Source: Chelatococcus sambhunathii
GTDB taxonomy: Bacteria; Pseudomonadota; Alphaproteobacteria; Rhizobiales; Beijerinckiaceae
Reading direction: 5' to 3'
Assembly: GCF_001418005.1 (NCBI RefSeq)
Contig: NZ_LIOL01000011.1
Span: forward strand, 1 to 64,000
DNA: 64,000 nt
Position 1 is the stretch's first letter. The number at the start of each line of letters is the position of its first letter. Under the pieces are notes generated by a model. The model was not told the origin of the DNA. It was given only the letters and a program-made list of their open reading frames with translations, and made no database searches. This document shows, one piece after another, positions 1-8,601 of this stretch. The position numbers and the translations under genes were made by a program.

Positions 1-260
1 TTTTTTCCCAGCAGGTCTTTCAACCCCGCATTGTCGAGCATCGCATCCGCCAGCAGCCGCTTCAGCCTGGCATTCTCGTCCTCGAGCGCGCGCAGACGTT
101 TCGCCTCGCTCAGCTCCAGCCCGCCATACTTGGCCTTCCACGCATAGAAAGTCGCGCTCGACATCCCGTGCTTGCGGCACAGATCCAGCACCACCGCCCC
201 CGCATCGGCCTCCTTCAAAATGCCAATGATCTGCTCGTCCGAAAACCGCTTCCGCTTCAT
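1..260 (-). CDS. IS3-family transposase OrfA (partial)
   Basis: This is the N-terminal DNA-binding subunit of an IS3-family transposase. The frame starts with ATG at 260 and reads MKRKRFSDEQIIGILKEAD, the classic HTH_Tnp_1 start. A helix-turn-helix follows (LCRKHGMSSATFYAWKAKYGG), then a leucine-zipper-like segment (LRALEDENARLKRLLADAM). The frame ends at the window edge in a run of six A residues on the minus strand just after the zipper. That is where IS3 elements usually carry the slippery site that fuses OrfA to OrfB by -1 frameshifting. Frameshifting is inferred, because OrfB is not visible. Confidence 0.85.
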   Translation of the reverse strand, partial: MKRKRFSDEQIIGILKEADAGAVVLDLCRKHGMSSATFYAWKAKYGGLELSEAKRLRALEDENARLKRLLADAMLDNAGLKDLLGK

Positions 261-320
261 CCAATCCGTCCCTCTGCTGGGCCGGACTCTACTCGCAAGT
301 GGAGGAAAAACAGGGGGTCA
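1..320 (-). mobile_element. Right end of an IS3-family insertion sequence, cut by the window edge
   Basis: The left edge holds the first part of an IS3-type element read on the minus strand: a short terminal region (about 261-320) followed by the OrfA reading frame. The terminal sequence TGACCCCCTGTTTTTCC lies on the minus strand at about 304-320 and is the likely outer tip. The exact end (320 versus 324) cannot be set without the other inverted repeat, which is outside the window. The element's OrfB is also outside the window. Confidence 0.75.
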
Positions 321-1240
321 GGTCAATCGCCGTTTACGACACCACGAGAATGGCCGATAGATCTCGATAGTTCACAGGATTTTTCTAGCTAGGTTCGCTC
401 CCGAAAGCCCAGCAAAATCAAAAGGCTAGGTTTTGACGGTACCTTACACGGCATACTCAGCCGTTGAAATTATTTTTCGCAGATTTATCAGATGCTTAGG
501 GCTAAAAAAATATTCGAGTGGGAATGATTCAGGGCCCGCCCAAGGTATCCTGCAGTATCCTGCGATTTCGTCATGATATAATTAAATAGTATATAAACAG
601 AACGGATTAACATCCGGCGTCTACCTTCGTGCTCCTGATCGACAGTGTTCTCGACGTGGCCGAGAAGCGCTTGATCAAGTGGCGGCCGAACGTGGTAGAA
701 AGGCCGGCGTGACGGGGAGGGGCCTCTCCGAAAGATGGCCAATCTCGTCGACAGACAGCTAGCCGGTGACCTGACGGAAAACCAGATCACGGCCGGCTGT
801 CAGCAGGGCGATATTCGTTGGAGCCTGCTCGATTGGTTGATTGATTTTACCCGCCCGTGCGGCGATGAGTGCCGAGCAGCGTATTGTCACCGGAACAAGC
901 GGCATTCGCCAACTGTCGTGGCGCTGAACGCAAAACTCTCCGAGCACTGCTCCACATGATCAAAGACAGTTCGCTTGGCGGCAGGGCGGTCGGAAAACGA
1001 CGGGCTGGTCCCGCTCAACACCGTCGAGACTGCGTGGTGTGATTGCCGACGGCGTGGCCGTCCTGCGCGCGACGGCAGGAGCGGGTTGTGCATCGGAGCC
1101 GGTCGAGAAAACGTCGCCCGAAACGCCCGCAACGATGATCGCGCGGGGCGCGGGCCACTGAACCGTCCGCCGCGGCGCGGAGAAACATGCGCGCCCTGTC
1201 GGTCCCCGCCACGTGTGGCCGGGACCGCTCCTGCCTTGCG
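321..1240. other. Gene-poor stretch between IS end and 705-aa gene
   Basis: About 920 bases without a convincing gene. The first part (about 355-620) is clearly AT-richer than the rest of the window; the second part is ordinary high GC. Short open frames exist (for example 735-959 on plus and 488-790 on minus). None has a good ribosome binding site or a recognisable domain, and none is clearly favoured over its antisense. It looks like degraded sequence beside an insertion element. Confidence 0.5.
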
Positions 1241-3358
1241 TCAGCCTGCGAGCAAACCCTCGCGCGGCCCTTCGCGGTCCGGCGCTTTTTGCAGGGCTTC
1301 CTGCCTCAGGTCGATGCCCCGCTGCGCATGGGCGATGTAGGCGGCGTCTTCGCCGTAGCGGTTGAGCGCGATGCCGGCCCGGGCGCGCGCCAGGAAAGCA
1401 GCCTCCTCCACGGAGGCGGCCGGCGCGGCCGCTGCAACCTCCGGCGTTGCGGGGCGCGGTGGGGGTAAAGAAGACCGCTCGGGCTGCGCCGGCGCCGGCG
1501 TTCGGGATGCGGCTTCCGGCACGAGGGCGGCGGCGAGCTGCGCCCCACGGGCGACGGCGACGATGTCTTGGGCAACCCTGTCGCGCGCCAGCTTGCCGTC
1601 CTTCTTCTCCTGCCTGCTGAGGACCTTCAGGCTGCTGCGCAGATAATGATCCTCGGCGCGTGGATCGGCGGCCCTGAGCGCGGCGAGGTGTTCCGGCTTC
1701 ATGAGATGCGGGCCACGGCCAGCGAGGTTGAGATGGCCTGCGATGTCAATTGCCCCGTCCTTGATGACGCGGTGCATCGTTTTCTCGAAGATGGCCTTTT
1801 GAACCGGGCCGGAGGCGGCGAGGAGCCGCGTCCGCGGATCGTTGTCCATCCTCTCCTTCAGGCGAGTGCGCACATCGCCGGCCGTGCCCGCAAACGACTG
1901 CGGGGGATAATCCTTGTGGAAGAGTTCCGTCAGCCGCATCACATCCGCAGGGAGAAGCCCCGTGCGGTGGCCCGACGAGAGGTCCGCCACACGTTTCGCG
2001 ACCTTCTCCCGTCGGCTCAGCGCGTCGGCGGGGGCGGCCGGGTCTTCCTCCGCGAGCACCTGATCGATCAGGCCGTGCAGCTTGGCTACGACGGTGCGTC
2101 GCTGGGCATCTGCATAATGGCCGGCGAGGACGGCGAGCGCGCCGTCGGAGCCGGCGGTCCGCACCAGTTCATCCGGCGCGGACGCCTCGGCGGCGGCATG
2201 CGCCAATTCCGATGCGCCCTCTCCGCGGAAGCGCGCCTCCTTCTTCTCGTAGACGATCTTCTCCACCGCGGCGCCGACCGTCAGCGGCGCGCCGACGGCC
2301 GCGAGCAGGACGCCGACGAGGCCGGCGACGCCGGTGAGCGAGGCGATGCTGCCGGCCGCCATCAGGCTCTGCCCGGCCGCCATGCCCGCGCCATGGACGA
2401 TGGAATGGTGCCTGTTGTAATAGCCGAGCCGCTTGAGCCCCTGGTCGACCGCCCGGAAGACTGCGGGGTCGAGGAGGTTGCGGACGCCCCGCAGTGCCAG
2501 CCTGTCTCCCTTCAACTGCCGGTGGCGCATCACGCCCGTCACGCATTTCGACGCGCCGACCGCGGCCATGGCGAGCTGCGAGGGCAGGAACGCGGCCGTC
2601 GCGGCCGTGCCGAGCACGGCCGCAGCGGTCGTGGCTCCTTGGCTTGCCGCCGAGCCGGCCGGTGCAGCGCCCTCGACGATGCCGGCTATCGAATCTGCCA
2701 TCGACAGCACCATGCCGGCCGTCATGCCCGTCATCGCCGCCGCCGTTGGGATGCTGAAGTTGCGGTCGATCTTCTCGGAGGTGGCCGTCGATCTGTCCCG
2801 TGCATAGCGGGCGGCCTGATAGGCGAGGGTCGCGTTCGGCTGTTCGCCATTTCCGCCGGCTTCCGGTCGCGCTGCCGCGGTCTTCCGCGCGAGGTCCATC
2901 ACCGCTTCCGCAATGTCCTGGGGTGGCACGGTTCTGCCGGTGCAGGCGGAGACAAGGCCCTGTGACTCCCTGAACATTCCCTTGATTCGCTCGACATCGG
3001 CCGGTGACGTGCCGGATCGCTCCAGCAGGTCGATGATCGCCTCCTCGCGCTCGTGCAGCTTCTGCAGCAGCAGGGGGAAATCCTGCCTGAAGCGCTCGAG
3101 GCACTCGTCGATGGTGCCCTTGGCACCCACGGCGACGAAGGGCGTCGCGACGCCAAGGATGGCAAGCGTGGCGATGGCCTGCTGCAGCTGCGGCAGGGAC
3201 ATGCCGAGCAGCGAGGCGAAATCGTCGATCCCGTCGACCGATCGCAGGTTCTCATAGGCGGCGACGAAGGGGGCCTTGAACGCATTCCTGTCGCTGGCGT
3301 TTTCGATGCGGAAGGCCGGGCGTGAGGAAAACGGCAGAAGCTGTGAGAGGGATGGCAC
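1241..3358 (-). CDS. Large protein of unknown function with two long Ala/Gly-rich hydrophobic stretches
   Basis: The 705-residue frame begins with GTG at 3358, chosen because a near-perfect Shine-Dalgarno (AAAGGAGG) ends five bases upstream. I do not recognise the family. Residues 1-195 are mostly helical and charged. Residues of roughly 205-290 and 320-370 are long Ala/Gly/Met-rich hydrophobic segments (for example AAAMTGMTAGMVLSMADSIA) that could cross or insert into a membrane. The C-terminal third is charged, with a Pro/Ala-rich linker near residues 620-650. There is no signal peptide. This layout resembles secreted effectors or translocators of pathogenic and symbiotic bacteria, but no secretion genes are nearby, so that is only a suggestion. 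The AT-rich upstream region and the neighbouring IS end fit recent acquisition. Confidence 0.7.
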   Translation of the reverse strand: MPSLSQLLPFSSRPAFRIENASDRNAFKAPFVAAYENLRSVDGIDDFASLLGMSLPQLQQAIATLAILGVATPFVAVGAKGTIDECLERFRQDFPLLLQKLHEREEAIIDLLERSGTSPADVERIKGMFRESQGLVSACTGRTVPPQDIAEAVMDLARKTAAARPEAGGNGEQPNATLAYQAARYARDRSTATSEKIDRNFSIPTAAAMTGMTAGMVLSMADSIAGIVEGAAPAGSAASQGATTAAAVLGTAATAAFLPSQLAMAAVGASKCVTGVMRHRQLKGDRLALRGVRNLLDPAVFRAVDQGLKRLGYYNRHHSIVHGAGMAAGQSLMAAGSIASLTGVAGLVGVLLAAVGAPLTVGAAVEKIVYEKKEARFRGEGASELAHAAAEASAPDELVRTAGSDGALAVLAGHYADAQRRTVVAKLHGLIDQVLAEEDPAAPADALSRREKVAKRVADLSSGHRTGLLPADVMRLTELFHKDYPPQSFAGTAGDVRTRLKERMDNDPRTRLLAASGPVQKAIFEKTMHRVIKDGAIDIAGHLNLAGRGPHLMKPEHLAALRAADPRAEDHYLRSSLKVLSRQEKKDGKLARDRVAQDIVAVARGAQLAAALVPEAASRTPAPAQPERSSLPPPRPATPEVAAAAPAASVEEAAFLARARAGIALNRYGEDAAYIAHAQRGIDLRQEALQKAPDREGPREGLLAG

Positions 3359-3668
3359 ATCGGCCTCCTTTCAATCGACTCGTTGCAGGCTTGATGGTCC
3401 GAAGGTGGGTTCGGACAGCTTTTTCTGAGATGTTGTTGAATATATTTTAGATATTGTATTTTAATTTTTCTTTATAGGCGGCGTGTAGTCACGTTATTGT
3501 AATCTGTTTATAGAGGTAGCGGTAGATCGGCGGAAAACGCAAGTATAGCGCTCAATGAATGCTGTATTTCCGTGGCGGTCAGGGTGGGCGCGCCCGTCGT
3601 GTGGCGCTTGCCCGCTGTGGCTGGACCGGCAACGCCGTCCGCCCTCTGTCGACAGCCGGGCGTGCGTG
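3359..3668. promoter_or_regulatory. AT-rich intergenic region between the 705-aa gene and bioR
   Basis: About 310 bases without a gene. Positions 3420-3530 are strikingly AT-rich compared with the surrounding DNA and contain several TATA-like hexamers on both strands. The region must hold the promoter of the leftward 705-aa gene and probably that of bioR. I could not single out one -35/-10 pair for either. Confidence 0.5.
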
Positions 3669-3682
3669 TTTTATCTATAAAA
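3669..3682 (+). promoter_or_regulatory. BioR operator in front of bioR (autoregulation)
   Basis: TTTTATCTATAAAA matches the published alphaproteobacterial BioR box (TTATCTATAA core). It ends only two bases before the bioR ATG at 3685, so bound repressor would sit directly on the start region. No Shine-Dalgarno fits between the box and the ATG. Confidence 0.85.
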
Positions 3683-3684
3683 TC

Positions 3685-4347
3685 ATGACACGAGAGCCTG
3701 AAGAGACGGTTGCGTCCAAGATCACCCGCATCCTCGCCGAGCGGATCGTATCGGGGGCGTTGGCGCCCGGGGAGAAGCTGCGGCAGGACCATATCGCTGC
3801 CGAGTTCGGCGCGAGCCACGTGCCTGTGCGGGAAGCCTTCCGCCGGCTGGAGGCGCAGGGGCTCGCCGTCAGTGAGCCGCGGCGCGGCGTGCGCGTCGCT
3901 GCCTTCGATCCTGCCGAGATGCGTGAGGTGGCCGAGATGCGCTCGGCTCTCGAGGCGCTGGCGCTGCGCCATGCCGTGCCGCATCTCACTCCTGCCATGC
4001 TCGCCGAGGCGGAGCGGGCGGCTGATGCGGCGGATCGCTGCCGCGATATCCGTTCCTGGGAGGCGGCGAACCGGCGCTTTCACCGGCTCCTCCTTGCGCC
4101 TTGCGGGATGCCGCGGCTGCTGCGGACGATCGACGACCTGCATGCGGCGAGCGCGCGCTTCCTCGTCGGAGGCTCGGCGGCGGCGTGGGAGCCGCGCGTC
4201 GATGTCGAGCATCGGGCCATTCTTGCCGCCCTGCGTAGAGGCGACGCTGATGCTGCCTGCGCGACGCTCGCCCGCCACGTCAAGCGCATCGGTCCCCTGC
4301 CGCGGCGGGCGCGGGTTGAGCAGGGCGGATATCCGCTCTTCGGCTGA
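3685..4347 (+). CDS. bioR: GntR-family biotin repressor BioR
   Basis: Transcription repressor of biotin genes in alphaproteobacteria. The 220-aa protein has an N-terminal GntR winged helix (about residues 8-70: ITRILAERIVSGALAPGEKL, then ASHVPVREAFRRLEAQG) and a C-terminal FCD-type ligand domain (about 80-205). The start at 3685 is chosen over an upstream in-frame ATG at 3559, because the upstream 42 residues are not family-like and would overlap the operator. It lies directly upstream of bioB in the same direction. BioR-type boxes sit in front of both genes, which supports repression of bioB and autoregulation. The ligand is not evident from sequence. Confidence 0.9.
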   Translation: MTREPEETVASKITRILAERIVSGALAPGEKLRQDHIAAEFGASHVPVREAFRRLEAQGLAVSEPRRGVRVAAFDPAEMREVAEMRSALEALALRHAVPHLTPAMLAEAERAADAADRCRDIRSWEAANRRFHRLLLAPCGMPRLLRTIDDLHAASARFLVGGSAAAWEPRVDVEHRAILAALRRGDADAACATLARHVKRIGPLPRRARVEQGGYPLFG

Positions 4348-4368
4348 CGGCTAGAGATCGGATTGCCA

Positions 4369-4380
4369 TTTTATAGATCG
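4369..4380 (+). promoter_or_regulatory. Degenerate second BioR box upstream of bioB
   Basis: TTTTATAGATCG matches 8 of 10 positions of the reverse-complement core TTATAGATAA. It lies 42 bases upstream (start to start) of the perfect box at 4411, about four helical turns, which would allow cooperative binding by two BioR dimers. Function is inferred. Confidence 0.55.
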
Positions 4381-4410
4381 TGTGGAATCCATTGATGAGT
4401 GGATTCGCTA

Positions 4411-4424
4411 TTTTATCTATAAAA
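4411..4424 (+). promoter_or_regulatory. BioR operator overlapping the bioB promoter
   Basis: TTTTATCTATAAAA is identical to the box in front of bioR. A TTGATG hexamer at 4392-4397 and TATCTA at 4414-4419 (16-base spacer) could form the promoter, so the operator covers the -10 element. The bioB Shine-Dalgarno (GGAG, 4426-4429) follows at once. Confidence 0.85.
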
Positions 4425-4435
4425 TGGAGTGGCCG

Positions 4436-5458
4436 ATGCTCGAGACACCAACCGGAGAGGCCGAGGCGACAGGGCAGGCTGGCACCGGGCAGGCGGGTTT
4501 CTGGACATTGCAGCAGGCGCAGGCGCTCCACGGGCTGCCGTTCAACGATCTCATCCATGGCGCCCATGCGGTGCACCGGCGCCATTTCGACCCCAATGCC
4601 ATCCAGCTCAGCCGTCTCCTGAGCATCAAGACGGGCGGCTGCCCGGAGGATTGCGGCTATTGCTCGCAGAGCGCCCGCTACGACACGGGCGTCAAGGCGA
4701 CCCGGTTGATGGCGCTCGAGGAGGTCGTCGCCGCCGCCCGCCGCGCGAAGGCGGAGGGCGCGACGCGCTTCTGCATGGGGGCGGCCTGGCGCAGTCCGAA
4801 GCCGCGCGACCTCGCCCGCGTCGCCGCCATGGTCGAGGCCGTGAAGGCCCTCGGACTCGAAACCTGCGCCACGCTCGGCATGCTGACCGGGGAGGAAGCC
4901 GGGGCGTTGCGCGCCGCCGGGCTCGACTACTACAACCACAATGTCGACACCTCGCCCGGCTTCTACGGCGAGATCATTTCGACGCGCACCCTGGAAGACC
5001 GGCTCGCGACACTGGCCAACGCGCGCGAGGCGGGCCTCAAGCTGTGCTGCGGTGGCATTGTCGGCCTCGGAGAGACGCTCGACGACCGGCTCGCCATGCT
5101 GGTCCTGCTCGCCAATCTCGACCCCGCGCCCGAAAGCGTACCGCTCAACCTGTGGAACGAGGTGGCGGGCGTACCCGTCGCCGCGCGGGCGGAGCGGCCG
5201 GACGCCATCGCCTTCGCACGTCTCGTCGCGGTGGCGCGCATCATGATGCCGCAAAGCGTGCTGCGCCTGTCGGCCGGCCGGCAGTACATGAGCGACGAGG
5301 CGCAGGCCCTGTGCTTCTTCGCAGGGGCCAATTCGCTCTTCCTCGGCGAGACGCTGCTGACGACCCGCAACGCGAGCGAGGAGCGGGATGCGGCGCTCTT
5401 CGCACGCCTTGGCCTCACCGCGATGCCGGCCGGCGAGGGTGTCGATGCCGACGCATGA
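4436..5458 (+). CDS. bioB: Biotin synthase
   Basis: Radical-SAM enzyme that inserts sulfur into dethiobiotin, the last step of biotin synthesis. The 340-aa protein carries the CxxxCxxC cluster motif (C69, C73, C76 in [12 protein letters not shown]) and conserved blocks [31 protein letters not shown] and [15 protein letters not shown]. In-frame starts at 4382 and 4424 are possible. I prefer ATG 4436 because GGAG at 4426-4429 is six bases away and the earlier starts lie within or before the BioR operator. It is the first gene of a tight bioB-F-D-A-Z operon and overlaps bioF by 14 bases. Confidence 0.97.
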   Translation: MLETPTGEAEATGQAGTGQAGFWTLQQAQALHGLPFNDLIHGAHAVHRRHFDPNAIQLSRLLSIKTGGCPEDCGYCSQSARYDTGVKATRLMALEEVVAAARRAKAEGATRFCMGAAWRSPKPRDLARVAAMVEAVKALGLETCATLGMLTGEEAGALRAAGLDYYNHNVDTSPGFYGEIISTRTLEDRLATLANAREAGLKLCCGGIVGLGETLDDRLAMLVLLANLDPAPESVPLNLWNEVAGVPVAARAERPDAIAFARLVAVARIMMPQSVLRLSAGRQYMSDEAQALCFFAGANSLFLGETLLTTRNASEERDAALFARLGLTAMPAGEGVDADA

Positions 5459-6572
5459 GGCGGCCCTTGCGGCGCTCGGCCGACGCGGGCGGCTGCGCGC
5501 GCTGGCGCCGCGCTGCGGCATCGACTTCACGTCCAACGACTATCTCGGCCTCAGCGGGAGCGAGGCGCTGCGCGAGGCTGCGGCCGCCGCGCTCGCCCGC
5601 GGCGTGCCGGCGGGGGCGGGCGGCTCGCGCCTGCTGCGCGGCAACCACGCCGAGCACGAGGCGCTGGAGGAGGAGGCGGCGGCCTTCTTCGGCGCCGAGA
5701 GCACGCTCTTCTTCGCGGGCGGCTTTGCCGCCAATGCCGCCCTCGTCGCCACCTTGCCGCGCCGCGGCGATCTCGTCGTCCACGATGCGCTGATCCACGC
5801 CAGCGTGCACGAGGGGCTCGCTGCCTCGCCGGCCGAGGCCGTCGCGGTGCCGCACAACGATGCCGATGCCGTCGCCGATGCGATCCGCCGCTTCAGGGCG
5901 GCGGGCGGGCGCGGCCGCGTGTGGATCGCCGCCGAGACGCTCTATGGCATGGACGGCGACGTCGCCCCGCTCGCGGACCTTGCGGCGATCGCCGACCGGC
6001 ACGAGGCCATGCTGCTCCTCGACGAGGCCCATGCGACCGGCATCTGCGGGCCCGGCGGGCGGGGCCTCGCCGCCGCGCTCGAGGGGCAGGCGAATGTCGT
6101 AACGCTGCACACCTGCGGCAAGGCGGTCGGCGTCATGGGCGCGCTCGTCTGCCTGCCGCGCTCTTTGCGCGACTACATGATCAACCGCGCGCGCGGCTTC
6201 ATCTATGCCACCGCTCCGTCGCCCCTCGTCGCCGCCATGGTGCGCGCGGCGCTCGGCCTCGCTTCTGCGGCCGACGACCGCCGGCAGCGCCTCGCAGCGC
6301 TCGTCGCTCACGCGCGAGCAGGTCTCACCCGCTGCGGCCTGCCCGCGACGGCGACGCACATCCAGCCCGTCATCCTCGGCGCGGACCGCCGGGCGAGCGC
6401 CGTCGCGGCCGCCTTGCAGGAAGAGGGGTTCGACGTGCGTGCCATCCGCCCGCCGACGGTACCGCCCGGCACGGCGCGCCTGCGCATTGCGCTGACGCTG
6501 CACGTGGACGAGGCGGCGATCGGCGCGCTCATGGCGGCGCTCGGCCGCTTCATGAAGGGGAGGACGTCTTGA
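5445..6572 (+). CDS. bioF: 8-amino-7-oxononanoate synthase
   Basis: PLP enzyme that condenses pimeloyl-ACP (or -CoA) with alanine to form 8-amino-7-oxononanoate. The 375-aa protein shows the alpha-oxoamine synthase signature: [10 protein letters not shown] near the N-terminus, [12 protein letters not shown] (Asp193) and the PLP lysine Lys226 in HTCGKAVG, where most relatives have a Leu-Gly context. The start at ATG 5445 has GAGGG five bases upstream and overlaps the end of bioB, which suggests translational coupling. An upstream ATG at 5388 lies deep inside bioB and was rejected. Confidence 0.95.
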   Translation: MPTHEAALAALGRRGRLRALAPRCGIDFTSNDYLGLSGSEALREAAAAALARGVPAGAGGSRLLRGNHAEHEALEEEAAAFFGAESTLFFAGGFAANAALVATLPRRGDLVVHDALIHASVHEGLAASPAEAVAVPHNDADAVADAIRRFRAAGGRGRVWIAAETLYGMDGDVAPLADLAAIADRHEAMLLLDEAHATGICGPGGRGLAAALEGQANVVTLHTCGKAVGVMGALVCLPRSLRDYMINRARGFIYATAPSPLVAAMVRAALGLASAADDRRQRLAALVAHARAGLTRCGLPATATHIQPVILGADRRASAVAAALQEEGFDVRAIRPPTVPPGTARLRIALTLHVDEAAIGALMAALGRFMKGRTS

Positions 6573-7312
6573 GCGGCTTCATCGTCACCGGCACCGATAC
6601 CGGCATCGGCAAGACCGTCTTCTGCGCCGCGCTCGTCGGCGCGCTCGGCGGATTCTACTGGAAGCCAGTGCAGGCCGGCCTTGACGGAGAGACGGATTCG
6701 GAGACAGTGCGCCGCCTCTCCGGCCTGCAGGATAGCCATGTCCTGCTCGAGGCGTACCGTCTCGCCTTGCCGGCCTCGCCCCACCGCGCCGCGGAGGCGG
6801 AAGGCGTTGTGATCGATGTGGGATCGCGCCCCCCGACGCACACCATAGGGCGCGAGAGCACCATCGCTCCCTCGCCCCGCCGCAGGCGGGAGGAGGGGGA
6901 TCCGGGCGCCCCCGGCTCAGTGGCCTCTTCGCGCGATCTGGGCGCGCTCACCCTGCCCACCGTCGCCGGCCCGCTCGTCGTCGAGGGCGCCGGCGGGCCG
7001 ATGGTTCCGCTGACGCGGGGCACGCTGTTCATCGATGTCTTCGCTGCCTGGGGCCTGCCGGTCATCCTCTGCGCCGCGACGCGCCTCGGCACCATCAACC
7101 ACGCGCTGCTCGCCCTCGAGGCCCTGAAGCGGCGGCACATTCCCGTCCACGGCGTCGCCTTCATCGGCGAGCCGAACGAGGACAGCGAGGCCATCATCGC
7201 CGAGTTCGGCGTCGTGCGTCGCCTCGGTCGCCTGCCGCTTCTGCCGCTGCTGACGCGGGAAACGCTCGCTTCGGCCTTCGCCGCCGGTTTCGATCCGGCC
7301 GACTTTCGGTGA
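6569..7312 (+). CDS. bioD: Dethiobiotin synthetase with a 40-residue insert
   Basis: ATP-dependent enzyme that closes the ureido ring of dethiobiotin. It starts with TTG at 6569, overlapping the bioF stop (TTGA). The P-loop GTDTGIGKT is at residues 8-16, the catalytic-type lysine in YWKPVQAG follows, the SPH loop is near 70-72, and VEGAGG lies after the insert. Between GVVID (ending at residue 83) and LGALTLP there is an extra 40-residue block rich in Arg, Pro, Gly and Glu that other BioD proteins lack. Without it the protein would be 207 aa, a normal BioD length. Frame and flanking motifs are intact, so the enzyme may still work. Confidence 0.93.
   Translation: MSGFIVTGTDTGIGKTVFCAALVGALGGFYWKPVQAGLDGETDSETVRRLSGLQDSHVLLEAYRLALPASPHRAAEAEGVVIDVGSRPPTHTIGRESTIAPSPRRRREEGDPGAPGSVASSRDLGALTLPTVAGPLVVEGAGGPMVPLTRGTLFIDVFAAWGLPVILCAATRLGTINHALLALEALKRRHIPVHGVAFIGEPNEDSEAIIAEFGVVRRLGRLPLLPLLTRETLASAFAAGFDPADFR
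6818..6937 (+). repeat. Palindromic repeat-like element inserted in frame within bioD
   Basis: Exactly 120 bases (40 codons) are present here that bioD homologues lack. The core contains a strong inverted repeat (CCCGCCGCAGGCGGG) in a C-rich then G-rich context (CTCCCTCGCC ... GGAGGAGGGGG), typical of small interspersed palindromes in high-GC alphaproteobacteria. Both edges have CGAT (ATCGAT before, CGCGAT at the end), possibly a short target duplication. No second copy was seen in this window. That it is a mobile repeat is inferred from its structure. Confidence 0.7.
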
Positions 7313-8601
7313 TGACCATGAATTATCGCACGACCTTCGCCGGCCCGTCTCCGGTCTGGCATCCCTTTACCCAGCACGCGCTCGCGCCCGAGCCGCCGCT
7401 CGTCCTGCGCGGTGAGGGCGCGTGGCTGACGACGGCGACGGGCGAGCGCATTCTCGACGCCATCTCCTCCTGGTGGGTCATCACCCACGGCCATTGCCAT
7501 CCGCGCATCGTGGCGGCGATCCGCGAACAGGCCGGGGACCTCGACCAGGTCATCTTCGCCGGCCATACGCATCCGGCGGCCGAGGCGCTGGCGCGCCGGC
7601 TGGTGGCGCGGGCGCCGGAGGGGCTCGCCCATGTCTTCTTCTCCGACAGCGGCTCCACCGCCGTCGAGGTCGCGCTCAAGATGGCGGTCGGCTACTGGCG
7701 CAACATCGGCGAGCCGCGCAGCCGCATCCTCGCACTGGAGCACGGCTATCACGGCGACACCATCGGCACGATGTCGGCGGGCGCGCGCGGCATCTACAAC
7801 GTTGCCTACGAGCCACTGCTCTTCGATGTCGCCCGCCTGCCGTTCCCGGCTGAGGGCCGCGAGGAGGCGACGCTCACCGCGCTCGAGGCCACGTGCCGGG
7901 AAGCGCCCTGCGCCGCGCTGCTCGTCGAGCCGCTCATCCTCGGCGCCGGCGGCATGTTGGTCTATCCGGCCTGGGTGCTCGCCGAGATGCGCCGCATCTG
8001 CGAGCGCCACGGCGTGCTCCTCATCGCCGACGAGGTGATGACCGGTTTCGGCCGCACGGGCCGGCTCTTCGCCTGCGAGCACGCCGCTATCGCGCCGGAT
8101 ATCCTGTGCTGCGCCAAGGGCCTCACCGGCGGCGCGCTACCGCTTGCCGTCACGCTCTGCCGCCGCGAGATCTTCGACGCCCATTATTCCGAGGACCGCC
8201 GACGCACCTTCTTCCATTCGAGCTCGTTCACGGCCAATCCCATCGCCTGCGCCGCGGCCAACGCCAATCTCGACATCTGGGACGCGGAGCCGGTCGGCGA
8301 GCGCATCGCCGCTCTGGGCGCCTTGCAAGAGGAGCGGCTGGCGCGCTTCCGCGACGATGCGCGCTTCGCCTGGGTGCGGCGCCTCGGCACCGTCGCGGCG
8401 CTCGACCTCACCGTCGACGATCCCGGTTATCTCGCCGGCATCGGCCCGCAGCTCGCGGCCTTCTTCCGCGAAAGGGGCCTCCTGCTGCGCCCGCTCGGCA
8501 ACACCGTCTACGTCATGCCGCCCTATTGCGTGACCGCCGAGGACCTCGACCGCATCTACGCCGCCGTCGCCGCGGCGGCGGAGCGGTTCGGGCGGGCTTG
8601 A
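7312..8601 (+). CDS. bioA: Adenosylmethionine-8-amino-7-oxononanoate aminotransferase
   Basis: PLP class III aminotransferase that converts 8-amino-7-oxononanoate to 7,8-diaminononanoate with S-adenosylmethionine as amino donor. The 429-aa protein has VWHPFTQH near the N-terminus, ISSWWVITHGHCHP (the paired Trp typical of BioA), SDSGSTAVEVALKMA, the PLP-binding Asp240 in LLIADEVMTGFGRTG and the Schiff-base Lys269 in CCAKGLTGG. ATG 7312 overlaps the bioD stop codon; another ATG lies two codons further in. Confidence 0.96.
   Translation: MTMNYRTTFAGPSPVWHPFTQHALAPEPPLVLRGEGAWLTTATGERILDAISSWWVITHGHCHPRIVAAIREQAGDLDQVIFAGHTHPAAEALARRLVARAPEGLAHVFFSDSGSTAVEVALKMAVGYWRNIGEPRSRILALEHGYHGDTIGTMSAGARGIYNVAYEPLLFDVARLPFPAEGREEATLTALEATCREAPCAALLVEPLILGAGGMLVYPAWVLAEMRRICERHGVLLIADEVMTGFGRTGRLFACEHAAIAPDILCCAKGLTGGALPLAVTLCRREIFDAHYSEDRRRTFFHSSSFTANPIACAAANANLDIWDAEPVGERIAALGALQEERLARFRDDARFAWVRRLGTVAALDLTVDDPGYLAGIGPQLAAFFRERGLLLRPLGNTVYVMPPYCVTAEDLDRIYAAVAAAAERFGRA

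Noticed and set aside
735-959. 74-codon plus-strand frame in the gene-poor left region
   Set aside because: No ribosome binding site fits well and the antisense frames are equally open; probably degraded sequence.
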